Shown here one piece after another: positions 16,546 through 25,488 of a DNA stretch of 64,000 nt. Positions within the stretch are counted from its first letter, which is position 1; each line of letters opens with the position of its first letter. The translations under genes were made by a program, and so were the position numbers. The notes beneath the pieces are model-generated. The model saw nothing but the letters and a program-made list of their open reading frames with translations. It was not told the origin of the DNA and made no database searches. Source of the DNA: Streptomyces roseofulvus (GTDB lineage: Bacteria > Actinomycetota > Actinomycetes > Streptomycetales > Streptomycetaceae); NCBI RefSeq assembly GCF_039534915.1, contig NZ_BAAAWE010000001.1, forward strand, positions 7,316,001 to 7,380,000. The letters run 5' to 3'.

Positions 16546-17696
16546 CTGTCCACCGCCTCGCGGCCGATACCGGCGCCGAGCAGCGGCAGGACGCCCTCGC
16601 CGACCTCGTACGCCTCTTCCAGGTGCGGGAACCCGGACAGGATGAACTCCTCGATGCCGAGGTCCGCGTACTCGGCGATCCGGTCGGCGACCTCGCGGTG
16701 CGAACCGACCAGCGCCGTGCCCGCGCCGCCGCGCAGCAGCCCCACGCCTGCCCACACGTTCGGCCACACCTCCAGATCAGAGGTCCGGCCGCTGTCCCGG
16801 AAGGCCGCGTGCAGGCTGCTCTGCCGGGCCTGCCCGGTGGACTGGCTGTGGGCCAAGGTGGCCTGCACCCGTGCGACGTGCGCTGGGTCGATGCCGGTCA
16901 GCAGGCGTTCGGCGGCGGCCCACGCCTGCTCGCTCGTGTCGCGGGCGACGACGTGGAACCGGATCCCGAACCTCGGCGCCCTGCGCCCGGCGTCGGCGGC
17001 CAGAGCGCGGATGCGGTCCAGCTTGGCGGCGACGTCGGAGGGCGGTTCGCCCCACGTGAGGTAGACGTCCGCGTGCCGGGCGGCGACAGGGGCGGCCTCG
17101 GCGGAGGAGCCGCCGAAATACACGCTGGGCAGCGGGGCAGGAGACGAGAAGACGGCGACTCCCCGTACGTCGTAGTGCGTGCCGGTGAAGTCGAACGGCT
17201 TGCCGGACAGTGCTCCGCGCAGGACGGTCAGCCACTCGTCGGTGCGGGTGTAGCGGGCGGCCTTGTCGAGGTGGTCGCCGAAGCGGGCCTGCTCGGCCTG
17301 GTCGCCGCCGGTGACGACGTTCAGCAGCAGCCGGCCCCGGGTCTGCCGCTGGAACGTCGCGGCCATCTGCGCGGCGAGCGTCGGGGATATCGAGTCCGGG
17401 CGCTGCGCGACCAGGAACTTCAAGCGCTCGGTGGCCTGGGCGAGGGCGGCGCAGGTGATCCAGGGGTCCTCGTTGAAGGTGCCGGCGGGGGTTAGGATCG
17501 CGTCGAACTCCATGTGCTCGGCGGCCTGCGCGATCTGGGTCATGTAGCGCAGGTCGGGGGCGCGGTGCCGGTCGGCGCCCGGACCGGTGCCGGTGGCCGT
17601 GTCGTGGCCGGGCCCGTGAACGCCGCGCATCCCGGTGGTCAGGGTGCGGCCGTCGCTGCCGGTCGGCAGGAACCAGTGGAACTGCAAGCGGGTCAA
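16542..17696 (-). CDS. SsuD-like FMNH2-dependent (LLM class) monooxygenase, 384 aa
   Basis: Bacterial-luciferase-like enzyme of the alkanesulfonate monooxygenase type. The SsuD landmarks are all present: FHWFLPTGSDGRTL, LKFLVAQRPDSISPT, VVTGGDQAEQARFGDHLDK, VYFGGSSAEAA, DVYLTWGEPP and LVGSHREVADRI...FILSGFPHLEEAYEVGE. Compared with SsuD there is a small insertion after residue 20. The start is TTG 17696 with AGGAG six bases upstream. It needs a flavin reductase, which is not encoded nearby. In this cluster it may oxidise a biosynthetic intermediate or cleave a C-S bond. Confidence 0.85.
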   Translation of the reverse strand: MTRLQFHWFLPTGSDGRTLTTGMRGVHGPGHDTATGTGPGADRHRAPDLRYMTQIAQAAEHMEFDAILTPAGTFNEDPWITCAALAQATERLKFLVAQRPDSISPTLAAQMAATFQRQTRGRLLLNVVTGGDQAEQARFGDHLDKAARYTRTDEWLTVLRGALSGKPFDFTGTHYDVRGVAVFSSPAPLPSVYFGGSSAEAAPVAARHADVYLTWGEPPSDVAAKLDRIRALAADAGRRAPRFGIRFHVVARDTSEQAWAAAERLLTGIDPAHVARVQATLAHSQSTGQARQSSLHAAFRDSGRTSDLEVWPNVWAGVGLLRGGAGTALVGSHREVADRIAEYADLGIEEFILSGFPHLEEAYEVGEGVLPLLGAGIGREAVDR

Positions 17697-17712
17697 GTCG
17701 ATCTCCTGGGGT

Positions 17713-18747
17713 TCAGTCGGAGGTGAAGTCGCCGGCTGCGCGGGCGGACAGACGGGCGAGAAGATGCCAGGGGACTGGGATGGTGCCCTTCTCGCGGGCG
17801 GCGGCTTCGAGGGCGCGGCCTTGGTCGCCGGGCACGCGCCAGGTGCCGTCGGCCGTCGCCGCGTCCCGCAGCCGGTCGGCGAGGCGCGTGTTCGCGGTGG
17901 CCGCATTCTGGCCGGGGGCGGCGAAGGCGGGGTCGAGGGCGAGGAAGACGTAGCCGGTGGTCCAGGTGGAATCGACGTCGTCCCCCATGGGGAAGCCGAA
18001 CACGGAGCCGGTCAGAGCCTGCACGAGCAGGGACAGCGCGAGGCCGCGGTGGTCGCCGAAGACGATCGCGGATGACGCGGCGTGGGGGTCGCGGGTGGCA
18101 CGGCCGCCGGCGTCGACGAAGCACCCTTCGGGCAGAGGCCGGCCCGAGCGGCGGTGCTCCCACAGCACGCCCATCGGCGCCAGTGTGGTGCCCATGTCCA
18201 CGCTCAGGGGCTCGCCGAGGGTGGGCAGGGCGAAGGAGAGGGGGTTGACGCCGAGGACGGGGGTGGCGCCGCCGGCCGGGACGGCTTCGGCCCGCGAGGT
18301 GTTGGCGGCGATGCCGACCAGGCCCTGTGCGGCGATGGCCTCGGTGAACGTGGACAGGACGCCGTAGCGCTGGGAGTTGATGACCCCGACCAGACCGACG
18401 CCGAGACGGCGGGCCCGCTCGATGGCCGCAGTGGTCGCGAAACCGGCGCTGAGCGGTCCGATCTCGCGGTGCGCATCGACGACGGCGAACGCCCCGCGCT
18501 CGCGGACGATCTCGGGCGGGGCCTGCCGCTCGGGGAAGAACCGCGATTCGAAGGCGAACTTCGCCAGCCCGTGGGACGGTTTGCCGCGCAGCTCTCCGGT
18601 CAGGAAGTGGGAGGCCACCAGGCGGGCCGCGCTGTCGCCGACGCCAACGGCCGTGCAGGTCCGGGCCATCAGGTCCTCGACGTAGGCGATCGGCACCTGC
18701 ACGTTCGCCAGTTCGACGGCGGGGCCGCGGACGGGGGTGTGGGACAT
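17713..18747 (-). CDS. Ldh family (malate/L-lactate dehydrogenase-like) oxidoreductase, 344 aa
   Basis: NAD(P)-dependent 2-hydroxyacid/ureidoglycolate/imine-reductase superfamily, distinct from classical Rossmann LDH. Landmarks: FLTGELRGKPSHGL (the family's R-G-x-x-S/T-H-G), VINSQRYGVLSTFTEAIAAQ, IAANTSRAEAVPAGG and PVLGVNPLSFALPT, then DMGTTLAPMGVL. It lies 16 bases upstream of the monooxygenase gene in the same operon. The substrate may be a 2-oxoacid or cyclic imine made in the pathway. Confidence 0.85.
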   Translation of the reverse strand: MSHTPVRGPAVELANVQVPIAYVEDLMARTCTAVGVGDSAARLVASHFLTGELRGKPSHGLAKFAFESRFFPERQAPPEIVRERGAFAVVDAHREIGPLSAGFATTAAIERARRLGVGLVGVINSQRYGVLSTFTEAIAAQGLVGIAANTSRAEAVPAGGATPVLGVNPLSFALPTLGEPLSVDMGTTLAPMGVLWEHRRSGRPLPEGCFVDAGGRATRDPHAASSAIVFGDHRGLALSLLVQALTGSVFGFPMGDDVDSTWTTGYVFLALDPAFAAPGQNAATANTRLADRLRDAATADGTWRVPGDQGRALEAAAREKGTIPVPWHLLARLSARAAGDFTSD

Positions 18748-18784
18748 GGTTCTCCGTTCGACGGGGCGGGAGAAGGGGAGCGGT

Positions 18785-19618
18785 TCAGGTGCGGGAGCGG
18801 TGCCAGGTCAGGGCGGAGCGCAGCTGCCCCTCCCGCTCGGCGCGGCGAGCCGGAGGACAGGTGGCGACCTGCTCGACACGGCGCCGGACGAGCGCGGTGA
18901 CGAAGGTGTCGGCGGCCTCGGTGGGGGCGGCGGCCCAGCCGGGCAGTGCCTGGCGGGCCCACGCCTCGGCGTCCGCCGCGGGGGTACCGGCGTCGATCAG
19001 CTGCGCGAGCAGGAACCCGGCGCTCAGCCACCCGGTTCCCCGGCCGGGCCACGCCCAGTCCAGCAGGACGGCACTGCCGCCTTGAACGAGGATGTTCCCC
19101 TCGTTCAGGTCGGTGTGTACGAGCCGGTCGCCGGCCAGCAGACCGAGGTCCAGGCCCGCGCCGAGATGTGCCCAGCGGTCCTCGACCCGAAGTGTGGCGG
19201 CGGCGGGGGCCGGCAGGGTCGCGAGGTGTCGTAGCGCGCCGGCGGCGGCGTCACGGTCCGCCGAGCCCGGGGAAAGGTCGGCAGATCGGCCGGGGACGTG
19301 CTCGAACAGCAGCCACCGCCAGGCGCCGGCGATGCCGTGGTGCAGCAGCTGGGGCGCGAGCGCGCGGACGGCGGGTGCGAGGCGTGCCTCGGTGTCCAGG
19401 GTGGGCGCGTGGCGGTGGGACAGCGGAGTGGCCTTGAGGAACAGCCGACGCCCGGGGACATCCAGAGACAGGCGCAGCCGGGCGGTCCTGCCCGAGACGG
19501 CCTCGACGGCGTTGAGGACTGGTCCGGCAGCGGACTCGACGGCGGCGCGCAGCGGCTGCGGGACGCCGCCCCAGACGGCAGACGCGGCGTGAGCGGGCAG
19601 GCCCGGGACGAGATTCAC
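18785..19618 (-). CDS. APH-fold kinase, 277 aa
   Basis: Second intact aminoglycoside-phosphotransferase-like enzyme. Features: RRLFLKATPL (ATP Lys), WLLFEHVPGRSADL (hinge), catalytic RLVHTDLNEGNILV and metal-binding VLLDWAWPGRGTGW. The loop has HTD rather than HGD, a tolerated variant. The GTG start at 19618 is six bases after AGGAGG. Substrate unknown. Confidence 0.75.
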   Translation of the reverse strand: MNLVPGLPAHAASAVWGGVPQPLRAAVESAAGPVLNAVEAVSGRTARLRLSLDVPGRRLFLKATPLSHRHAPTLDTEARLAPAVRALAPQLLHHGIAGAWRWLLFEHVPGRSADLSPGSADRDAAAGALRHLATLPAPAAATLRVEDRWAHLGAGLDLGLLAGDRLVHTDLNEGNILVQGGSAVLLDWAWPGRGTGWLSAGFLLAQLIDAGTPAADAEAWARQALPGWAAAPTEAADTFVTALVRRRVEQVATCPPARRAEREGQLRSALTWHRSRT

Positions 19619-19710
19619 CAAGCACCTCCTGATCCGGATCGCTGCGAGACAGAGGAAGAAAGAGTGCGGACCCGAACCCGGGCGGGTGCCGGGTCCGCGC
19701 GCGGTGCGGA

Positions 19711-20610
19711 CTACGGCCGGGGTGCGGCCATCCGGTCCAGGACGAGGTGGCCGCGCGCCACGAGCTCGTCGCGGCCCTTGGCCAGGCCGTTGCGCAGGTA
19801 GGACACGCCGAGGCGGACGGTCAGCAGACGCAGAAGGCGGTCCTCTTCGGCCGTCAGCGGCCGGCCGTAGCCCGTGAAGTACGCCTCGCGCAGCTCCGGG
19901 TGGACGGACCAGACCGCGCCGCACAGCCACACGAACTCGGACGCGGCGATGCCGTGCGCGGCCATCGCGAAGTCGATCAGGCCGTGGTGGCCGCTGTCCT
20001 CGTCGTACAGCCAGTTCCGGGTCTCGTAGTCGCCGTGCCGGTAGACCAGCGGCAGCTGCTCGGCGAGTCCGGGGAGTTCCTTCGACGCGGCCTCGACCAG
20101 GGCGAGCCGGTCGGCGGCCAGGTACGGCGCGACCTCCTCCAGGCAGTCGGCGGCCTCACGGGCCTTGTCCTCCATGTCGGACCGCACCGCGGTGCGGTCC
20201 GCGTCCGTCCCGGGCTCGGACGCGTCGTGCCAGCGGCGCAGCAGCCGCCCGGCGTTCTCGTACAGGCGCAGCTCGGTGTCGGCTTCCAGGGGCAGGTCTC
20301 GTACGACGCGGCCGGGCAGGGGCGTGCTGAGGATCGCGCGCAGGCCCGGGTCGCAGGCCAGCAGCCGCGGCGCCTCGGTCTCGCTCAGGTGCGCCGCGGT
20401 GAAGGCGTATCCGGCGACCTCGCGCTCGAAGTCGATGTCGCTGGGGCTGACCTTTACATAGGCGTCCCGGCCGGCCGCGCTCACGCGCCACACGAGAGAG
20501 GTGCTGCGCGGCCAGGAACGGTCCTCGTTCGCGTCCAGGCCAGAGAGGTGGCCGGCGACCCAGTCGCGCAGCTCGGGCGGGAAGGGCTTGGTGGGCTTGG
20601 CGGTCGTCAT
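19711..20610 (-). CDS. APH-fold kinase, 299 aa
   Basis: Third intact member in the cluster. It shows DAYVKVSPSDIDFEREVAGY (ATP Lys and N-lobe Glu), LPLVYRHGDYETRNWLYDED (catalytic HGDYxxRN) and LIDFAMAAHG (metal Asp). Start ATG 20610 has GGAG upstream. Three complete and one broken kinase of this fold in 9 kb is unusual and suggests either several phosphorylation steps or a mix of biosynthetic and self-resistance roles. Confidence 0.8.
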   Translation of the reverse strand: MTTAKPTKPFPPELRDWVAGHLSGLDANEDRSWPRSTSLVWRVSAAGRDAYVKVSPSDIDFEREVAGYAFTAAHLSETEAPRLLACDPGLRAILSTPLPGRVVRDLPLEADTELRLYENAGRLLRRWHDASEPGTDADRTAVRSDMEDKAREAADCLEEVAPYLAADRLALVEAASKELPGLAEQLPLVYRHGDYETRNWLYDEDSGHHGLIDFAMAAHGIAASEFVWLCGAVWSVHPELREAYFTGYGRPLTAEEDRLLRLLTVRLGVSYLRNGLAKGRDELVARGHLVLDRMAAPRP

Positions 20611-20731
20611 GAAGATCGGTCTCCAAACGGAGGCGTAGCGGGTGGATTCGGTGGGGCCGTGCACAAAGGTGTGAGGGGCGCGCTGCGGTTCCCGCCGGTT
20701 CAACGGCCGGATGGCGGGCGGGGGGCGAGGG

Positions 20732-21907
20732 TCAGAAGTAGTCGGCGAGCCACGGCTCCCGGTCGGCGGTGGCGGCGAGCAGGCGGGCGAGGACGGAGTC
20801 CTCTCCGCGCAGGCCCGCCAGCGCGGCGGTGGCCGGACTGCGGTAGCCGCCGGCGTACCAGAGCGAGAACTGCCCCATGGTCAGCGTGACGTCGGCGGTA
20901 CGGCCGCGCTGCGCGCCGCCGGGGGTGAGACGGGCGCTGCCTGCGCTGATGCTCAGGGTGTGGCGGCTGAATCCGGCGCCGTCCAGGTCGGCGAGGTCGA
21001 GGACGATCTCGTCGTCCAGGTGCCCGGGCCAGCCGCGCAGCTCGATGGCGCGGACGGGGTCGAGGACGCGCAGCATCCACGGATGCCAGGTTTTGGCCGT
21101 CGCCGTGCCGACGCTCGCGAGGCGCTGCTGCAGCACCGGTCCGGGCGGAAGTCCGGTGCGCTCGAACATCACGGTGGGGACGCGGCCGTGGTGCTGTCCG
21201 AGGAAGGCGAGCATCGCGTCGGTGGCCGGCGCGTCGGCGGCCCAGAAGTCGTGGACGACCAGCTGTCGGCCGCCCGGGGTGCGCTGCGTCGCCGTCGCCA
21301 GGACACCGCTCGGCTCCCGCCGACGCGAGGCGAACGCGTAGGTCTCCAGGTCCGGATGCCGCTCCTGCTGCCAGGCTCCCCACCACGGGGGTCGCTGCCA
21401 TGGCCCGTTCCACCGCCCGGCCAGCCGGTCCCGCAGGTCCGCGAGCTGCGCGGTGTCGCCGTGGGTGATCTCCATCGTGTCGGTGGCGGCCTGCTTGAGG
21501 GCAGCGGTGGGCACCGTCCAGGAGAACACCTGCGCCGGGGCGTCCCAGCCTAGCCGCCGCACGTAGCCGTTGGAGGCCGTCCACAGCGTGGCGAGGACCG
21601 CGCCCTGCTCCTGCACGGCGCGCACCCTCTCCTGAGCGAGGTGTGCGGCGAGACGGCCGCCGCGCTCCTCCGGGGCGACGCAGCCGCAGCCCATGCTCGC
21701 GGCGGGCACCGGCCGGCCGCCGAACCACTGCGGGACGAGCACGGCCATGCCCCCGGCGACGACCCGACCGCCGCGTAGCGCCACCCGCCGCTCCGCGTAC
21801 GGTCCCAGGCGTGTGATGTCGGGCACCGGCTGGCCGTAGGCGCGGCGGGCCAGAGCGTCGTACTCCGCCCACTGGGCGTCGTCGGCCTCGGCGAACTCCA
21901 CATCCAT
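20732..21907 (-). CDS. Eis-like GNAT N-acetyltransferase, 391 aa
   Basis: Member of the Eis group, which acetylates amines of aminoglycosides or other amino compounds. The GNAT acetyl-CoA site is MGCGCVAPEERGGRLAAHL (V-x-P-x-x-R-G-x-G/R). The middle has a second GNAT-like half and the C-terminus an SCP2-like domain (LTMGQFSLWYAGGYRSPATA) ending in EPWLADYF; Eis proteins characteristically end in F. ATG 21907 follows GGGAGGGG. In the operon it may acetylate the product or protect the host. Confidence 0.85.
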   Translation of the reverse strand: MDVEFAEADDAQWAEYDALARRAYGQPVPDITRLGPYAERRVALRGGRVVAGGMAVLVPQWFGGRPVPAASMGCGCVAPEERGGRLAAHLAQERVRAVQEQGAVLATLWTASNGYVRRLGWDAPAQVFSWTVPTAALKQAATDTMEITHGDTAQLADLRDRLAGRWNGPWQRPPWWGAWQQERHPDLETYAFASRRREPSGVLATATQRTPGGRQLVVHDFWAADAPATDAMLAFLGQHHGRVPTVMFERTGLPPGPVLQQRLASVGTATAKTWHPWMLRVLDPVRAIELRGWPGHLDDEIVLDLADLDGAGFSRHTLSISAGSARLTPGGAQRGRTADVTLTMGQFSLWYAGGYRSPATAALAGLRGEDSVLARLLAATADREPWLADYF

Positions 21908-21923
21908 GGTGGACCCCTCCCTT

Positions 21924-22469
21924 CTAGTAGCCGGTGGCGTCGCGGACGACGTCCGGGTCGGCGGGGACGAAGAAGGTGCGGGTGCCGGTGACGACCAGCT
22001 GGCCGTTTTGGTTGAACCCGTCGACGCGGCAAGTGACGATGCCCTGGTCGGGGCGGCTGTTCGAGCGGCGGGCGGACAGGACGGTGCTGCGCGCGGAGAG
22101 GGTGTCGCCAACGTGGACGGGGTTCTTCCAGCGGACCTCGTCCAGCGCGAGGTTGCCGGTGGTCATGCCGCTGGTCGTGCGGACCGTCATGCCGAGCACG
22201 AGGTTGAGGGTGAGCATCCCGCACACCAGGACCCGCGGCTGGCCGGTACGACGGCAGAATTCGAGGTCGGAATGGATCGGCGCCTCGTTGCCCATCAGCG
22301 CGAGGACCTGGACGTGCTCGGCTTCGGTTACCGTCCGGGCGGGCCGGTGTTCGATGACCAGGCCGGGGATGAGGTCGCCCAGGCCCAGGCCGACGACCTC
22401 GCGGAGGCGGCCGTCCTCCACCTGGCGGAATCCGGCCGGGACGGACGAGGGCTGCTGCTTCGGCATCAT
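21924..22469 (-). CDS. MaoC family dehydratase (hotdog fold), 181 aa
   Basis: Acts on CoA thioesters as a (R)-specific hydratase/dehydratase. The motif region RTVTEAEHVQVLALMGNEAPIHSD, then VLVCGMLTLNLVLGM, matches MaoC proteins with catalytic Asp and His. The start shares a base with the stop of the CoA-ester lyase gene (TGATG), so the two enzymes are made together and probably act in sequence on the same acyl-CoA (for example a mesaconyl/methylmalyl-type pair). Confidence 0.85.
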   Translation of the reverse strand: MMPKQQPSSVPAGFRQVEDGRLREVVGLGLGDLIPGLVIEHRPARTVTEAEHVQVLALMGNEAPIHSDLEFCRRTGQPRVLVCGMLTLNLVLGMTVRTTSGMTTGNLALDEVRWKNPVHVGDTLSARSTVLSARRSNSRPDQGIVTCRVDGFNQNGQLVVTGTRTFFVPADPDVVRDATGY

Positions 22470-23395
22470 CAGCTCGCTTTCGTGGCAGAGATGGTGGCGG
22501 AGGGGCGGTGGCCGGCTCGGCGGACGATGGCGAGGGCTGCCTCGACGAGCGGCGGCCCGACCATCGCGCCGTCCGCCGTGGTGATGGCGCCGCCCTCCGT
22601 GGCCACCACGCAGGCCGCGTCGAGCACCGCGCGGGCTGACTCCAGCTCGCGCGGGGTGGGAGTGAACGCCTGCGCGATGACGCTCAGCTGGCGCGGGTGG
22701 ACGGCGACCTTGCCCGCGAAGCCCAGCTCCACCGCCTCCAGGGCGTCCCGGCGCAGCCCGTCCTGGTCATCGAGGGAGAAGAAGGGGGAGTCCACGGCAG
22801 GGATCCCGGCGGCGGAGGCCGCAGTGACGAGCTGAGCGCGCGGGTACCACATTGCCCGGGACGTGAGCTGGCACCCGGTCGCCGCCGCGTAGTCGGCGGC
22901 GCCGAAGAGCACGCCCGTAAGGCCCGGGGTGCGCACGATGCCGGCCAGTTCGACGACTCCCCGCGGGGACTCGATCAGCGCCCAGACCTTCGGCGCCGCC
23001 TGCGCCCCGCGCGCAGCCTGCACGACGGCCTCGATCTGGCGGCCCGACTCCACCTTGGGGACCACGATGAGGTCCGGCCACAGCCCCTGCTCAGCCATGA
23101 CGGCAAGGTCCCGCAGACCCTCCGCGCCGCCCACCGCGTTGATCCGCACGCCCAGCAGGGGCCCGTCGGACTTCCGCGTCCGGGCACTGGCGAACGGCAG
23201 TACGGCCGCCCGCGCATCGGCTTTGGATCTGGCCGGTACCGAGTCCTCCAGGTCGAGGAGCACCACCTCGGCACCGGAGTCGACTGCCGTGTCGAAACGC
23301 GCGGGCGTGATGCCGGGAGTCACCAGCCAGGTCAGCCCACTGGGCCTGGCGGTGTCGGGCGGCGCGGAGTTCGCCCGATCCAACGGAGGCTGCAC
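22469..23395 (-). CDS. HpcH/HpaI-type CoA-ester lyase (CitE-like), 308 aa
   Basis: Cleaves or forms beta-hydroxyacyl-CoA such as malyl- or citramalyl-CoA. Landmarks: SGLTWLVTPGITPARFDTA, EVVLLDLEDSVPARSKADAR (metal-binding Glu/Asp and Arg region), GVRINAVGG, VWALIESPRGV (catalytic Glu), and KVAVHPRQLSVI. The GTG start at 23395 is preceded by GAGGAG. First gene of the long minus-strand operon and divergent from the XRE regulator. Confidence 0.85.
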   Translation of the reverse strand: MQPPLDRANSAPPDTARPSGLTWLVTPGITPARFDTAVDSGAEVVLLDLEDSVPARSKADARAAVLPFASARTRKSDGPLLGVRINAVGGAEGLRDLAVMAEQGLWPDLIVVPKVESGRQIEAVVQAARGAQAAPKVWALIESPRGVVELAGIVRTPGLTGVLFGAADYAAATGCQLTSRAMWYPRAQLVTAASAAGIPAVDSPFFSLDDQDGLRRDALEAVELGFAGKVAVHPRQLSVIAQAFTPTPRELESARAVLDAACVVATEGGAITTADGAMVGPPLVEAALAIVRRAGHRPSATISATKAS

Positions 23396-23678
23396 GTCGA
23401 TCTCCTCTCGAACGGTCGACCGGCCCGGTCGCTGCCCGTACGGGCACGACGGACCGGAAGCAGGAACAGGGAATTGGGAAACGGCACCCGGACAAGCAGG
23501 CATCGAGCGGGGGCGACAGCCCGCTGCACGCTCCGGCCGATGCTCCGAACCGCCACTGGGGGCTGGTTCGCCGAACTAGCCTAGGAAGAGCGGCTTCTGA
23601 ACAAGACTCACTCCCGGTACGGGTTTGCCCCTGCGGGCGGGCGCGAGGCACAGCCGGGGCCGACCGGAAGGGACCACA

Positions 23679-24773
23679 ATGGGGACCGGTAGCCGGAGCC
23701 GGACCGACACCGGTGTGGTCTCGGGGTTCGTCCTGCGGATGCTGCGGGAGAGCGTCCCCCTCCCGCAGGCCGTTCTGGCCGAGCGTCTGGGGGTCGACCT
23801 CGGCACCGTCCAGGGCTGGGAGAGCGGGCGCCGGCCGCTCGGCAACGTCCGCACGATGGACCTGCTGCAGCTGCGCCGGACCCTGGCGCTCCTGGGCGCC
23901 GGCGGATCCCTGCTCGGTTGGCTGGACGCCGCGCTGGACGCCGACCGCATCCTCACGGCAGTACTGCACCCGCCGGCAGATCCCGCCGCCCACCCGCTGG
24001 CCGGCTGGGTCCAGTCCCGCGAGACAGCGCATCTGATCGCGTGGGCTGTGCGCGGCATCATCCCGCCCGCCCTGCAGCCGCACGCCATCCGCCGACGACG
24101 CGGCCCCGCCCCCGCCGGCCCCCAGCTCTCGGCCGCCGACCGGACGCACTTCTTCGCCCAGCTTCGCCGGACCGCGGAGAGCGCCGACCGGGCAGGGGAA
24201 CGCCGACTGCTCCTGCGCCGCCAAAGCCTCTACCTCGCCTCCTACGACCCGGCCCCCGATGCCGAGGACTGGGCCGATCAGGCGCTGCGCACGATGCGGC
24301 CGGCGCTGGCTCTGCGCGACTACACGCCGCGGTGGATCGAGGCCCGCACCGCCGCGACGGTCGCCGCCCGCCAGGGCGACCCCGTGCCCCTGTACGACTT
24401 CGTCGACGCCCTGGCCGCCGACCAGCACAGCGAGCTCGCCAACCTCGCCTACTGGGCCTACTGGCTGGGCTCCATGCCGCCCACCCAGCCGGACGACCAC
24501 TTCCTCCACCACCCGGACCCCGCCGCGTGGAGCCCGGTCCACCTGTTCCAGCAGCTGACCGGCTCGCTCCACGACGCGCCCGGCACCGTCGACCTGTACG
24601 TGCACTCCCTCCACACCCTGCTCCACCTCCATCCGTGGCTGCCGCTCGCCGATCCCGCCGCCGCCCGGCAACTGGGGGAGCGCGCCGTCGAACTCCTCGA
24701 CGGCGGCGTCCTGTCGTCGGTATCGCGACGCGACCTTGAATCGGTCCACTACCGTCTCCAGCAAACGAACTGA
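23679..24773 (+). CDS. XRE-type regulator with large C-terminal domain, 364 aa
   Basis: DNA-binding regulator. The HTH is at about residues 12-60 (FVLRMLRESVPLPQAVLAER, LGVDLGTVQGWESGRRPLG). The C-terminal 280 residues are helical with repeated Trp/Ala pairs (YLASYDPAPDAEDWADQALR, RDYTPRWIEARTAATVAARQ), resembling the TPR-like sensor parts of Streptomyces regulators. ATG 23679 has AAGGGA upstream. Divergent from the CoA-lyase operon across 283 bases, so it is the likely cluster regulator. Confidence 0.75.
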   Translation: MGTGSRSRTDTGVVSGFVLRMLRESVPLPQAVLAERLGVDLGTVQGWESGRRPLGNVRTMDLLQLRRTLALLGAGGSLLGWLDAALDADRILTAVLHPPADPAAHPLAGWVQSRETAHLIAWAVRGIIPPALQPHAIRRRRGPAPAGPQLSAADRTHFFAQLRRTAESADRAGERRLLLRRQSLYLASYDPAPDAEDWADQALRTMRPALALRDYTPRWIEARTAATVAARQGDPVPLYDFVDALAADQHSELANLAYWAYWLGSMPPTQPDDHFLHHPDPAAWSPVHLFQQLTGSLHDAPGTVDLYVHSLHTLLHLHPWLPLADPAAARQLGERAVELLDGGVLSSVSRRDLESVHYRLQQTN

Positions 24774-24794
24774 CGCACCGCCAGGAGCCAGCAC

Positions 24795-25400
24795 GTGCCC
24801 GAACACGCACCCACCGACGCCGAGACCGCCGCCACAGCCGCTCTCCTTTTCGAGGCCGGCGCCCTGCGCAACCAGCCACGCACCGGCTGGCCCTACGACG
24901 GCGTTCCCCTCTCTGCCACCGAGACCGTCGCCGAGCACAGCCACCGCACCACCGTCATCGGCGTCGCACTGGCCGCGATGGAAGGCGCCGACCCCGCCCG
25001 CACCGCCCTGCTGTGCACGCTCCACGACCTCCACGAGACCCGTATCGGCGATCAGACGCCAGTCACCCGCCGCTACGTCACAACCGCCGACCCGCGGAAG
25101 GTCACAGCCGACCAAGTGGCCGGCGCGCACCCTGCCGTCGGGAACGCTGTAACCGCGGCCATCGAGGAGTTCGAAGCCGGAGAGACCCTCGAAGCCAGGT
25201 GCGCCCGAGACGCCGACAAACTGGACTGCCTCTATCGAGCCCTGGAGTACCAGGCGGCCGGCTACCGCACCGACGGCAAGATCGAAAGGTGTCACGCCGC
25301 GTTGACGACCGCCTCCGCCCGCAGCCTCGCGAACGCCGCCACCGCGATGGAACCAGCCCAGTGGCAGCGCACGCTGCCCGGTGCACCAGCCGTTCACTGA
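24795..25400 (+). CDS. HD-domain phosphohydrolase (YfbR/5'-nucleotidase type), 201 aa
   Basis: Metal-dependent phosphohydrolase. The HD motif residues are in TETVAEHSHRTTVIG (first His), LLCTLHDLHETRIGDQTPV (HD) and RDADKLDCLYRALEY (last Asp). The GTG start has AGGAG upstream; the gene follows the XRE regulator by 21 bases and is probably co-transcribed. Members dephosphorylate deoxynucleotides; here it may act on a cluster metabolite. Confidence 0.8.
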   Translation: MPEHAPTDAETAATAALLFEAGALRNQPRTGWPYDGVPLSATETVAEHSHRTTVIGVALAAMEGADPARTALLCTLHDLHETRIGDQTPVTRRYVTTADPRKVTADQVAGAHPAVGNAVTAAIEEFEAGETLEARCARDADKLDCLYRALEYQAAGYRTDGKIERCHAALTTASARSLANAATAMEPAQWQRTLPGAPAVH

Positions 25401-25488
25401 GCTCCGCTGAACGGCTGCCGCACCCCCCACGCCCGGACCGGAGCCCTGACCGGCGGGCAGCCGATAGCGGTCGGTCACGAGGGCGCCC

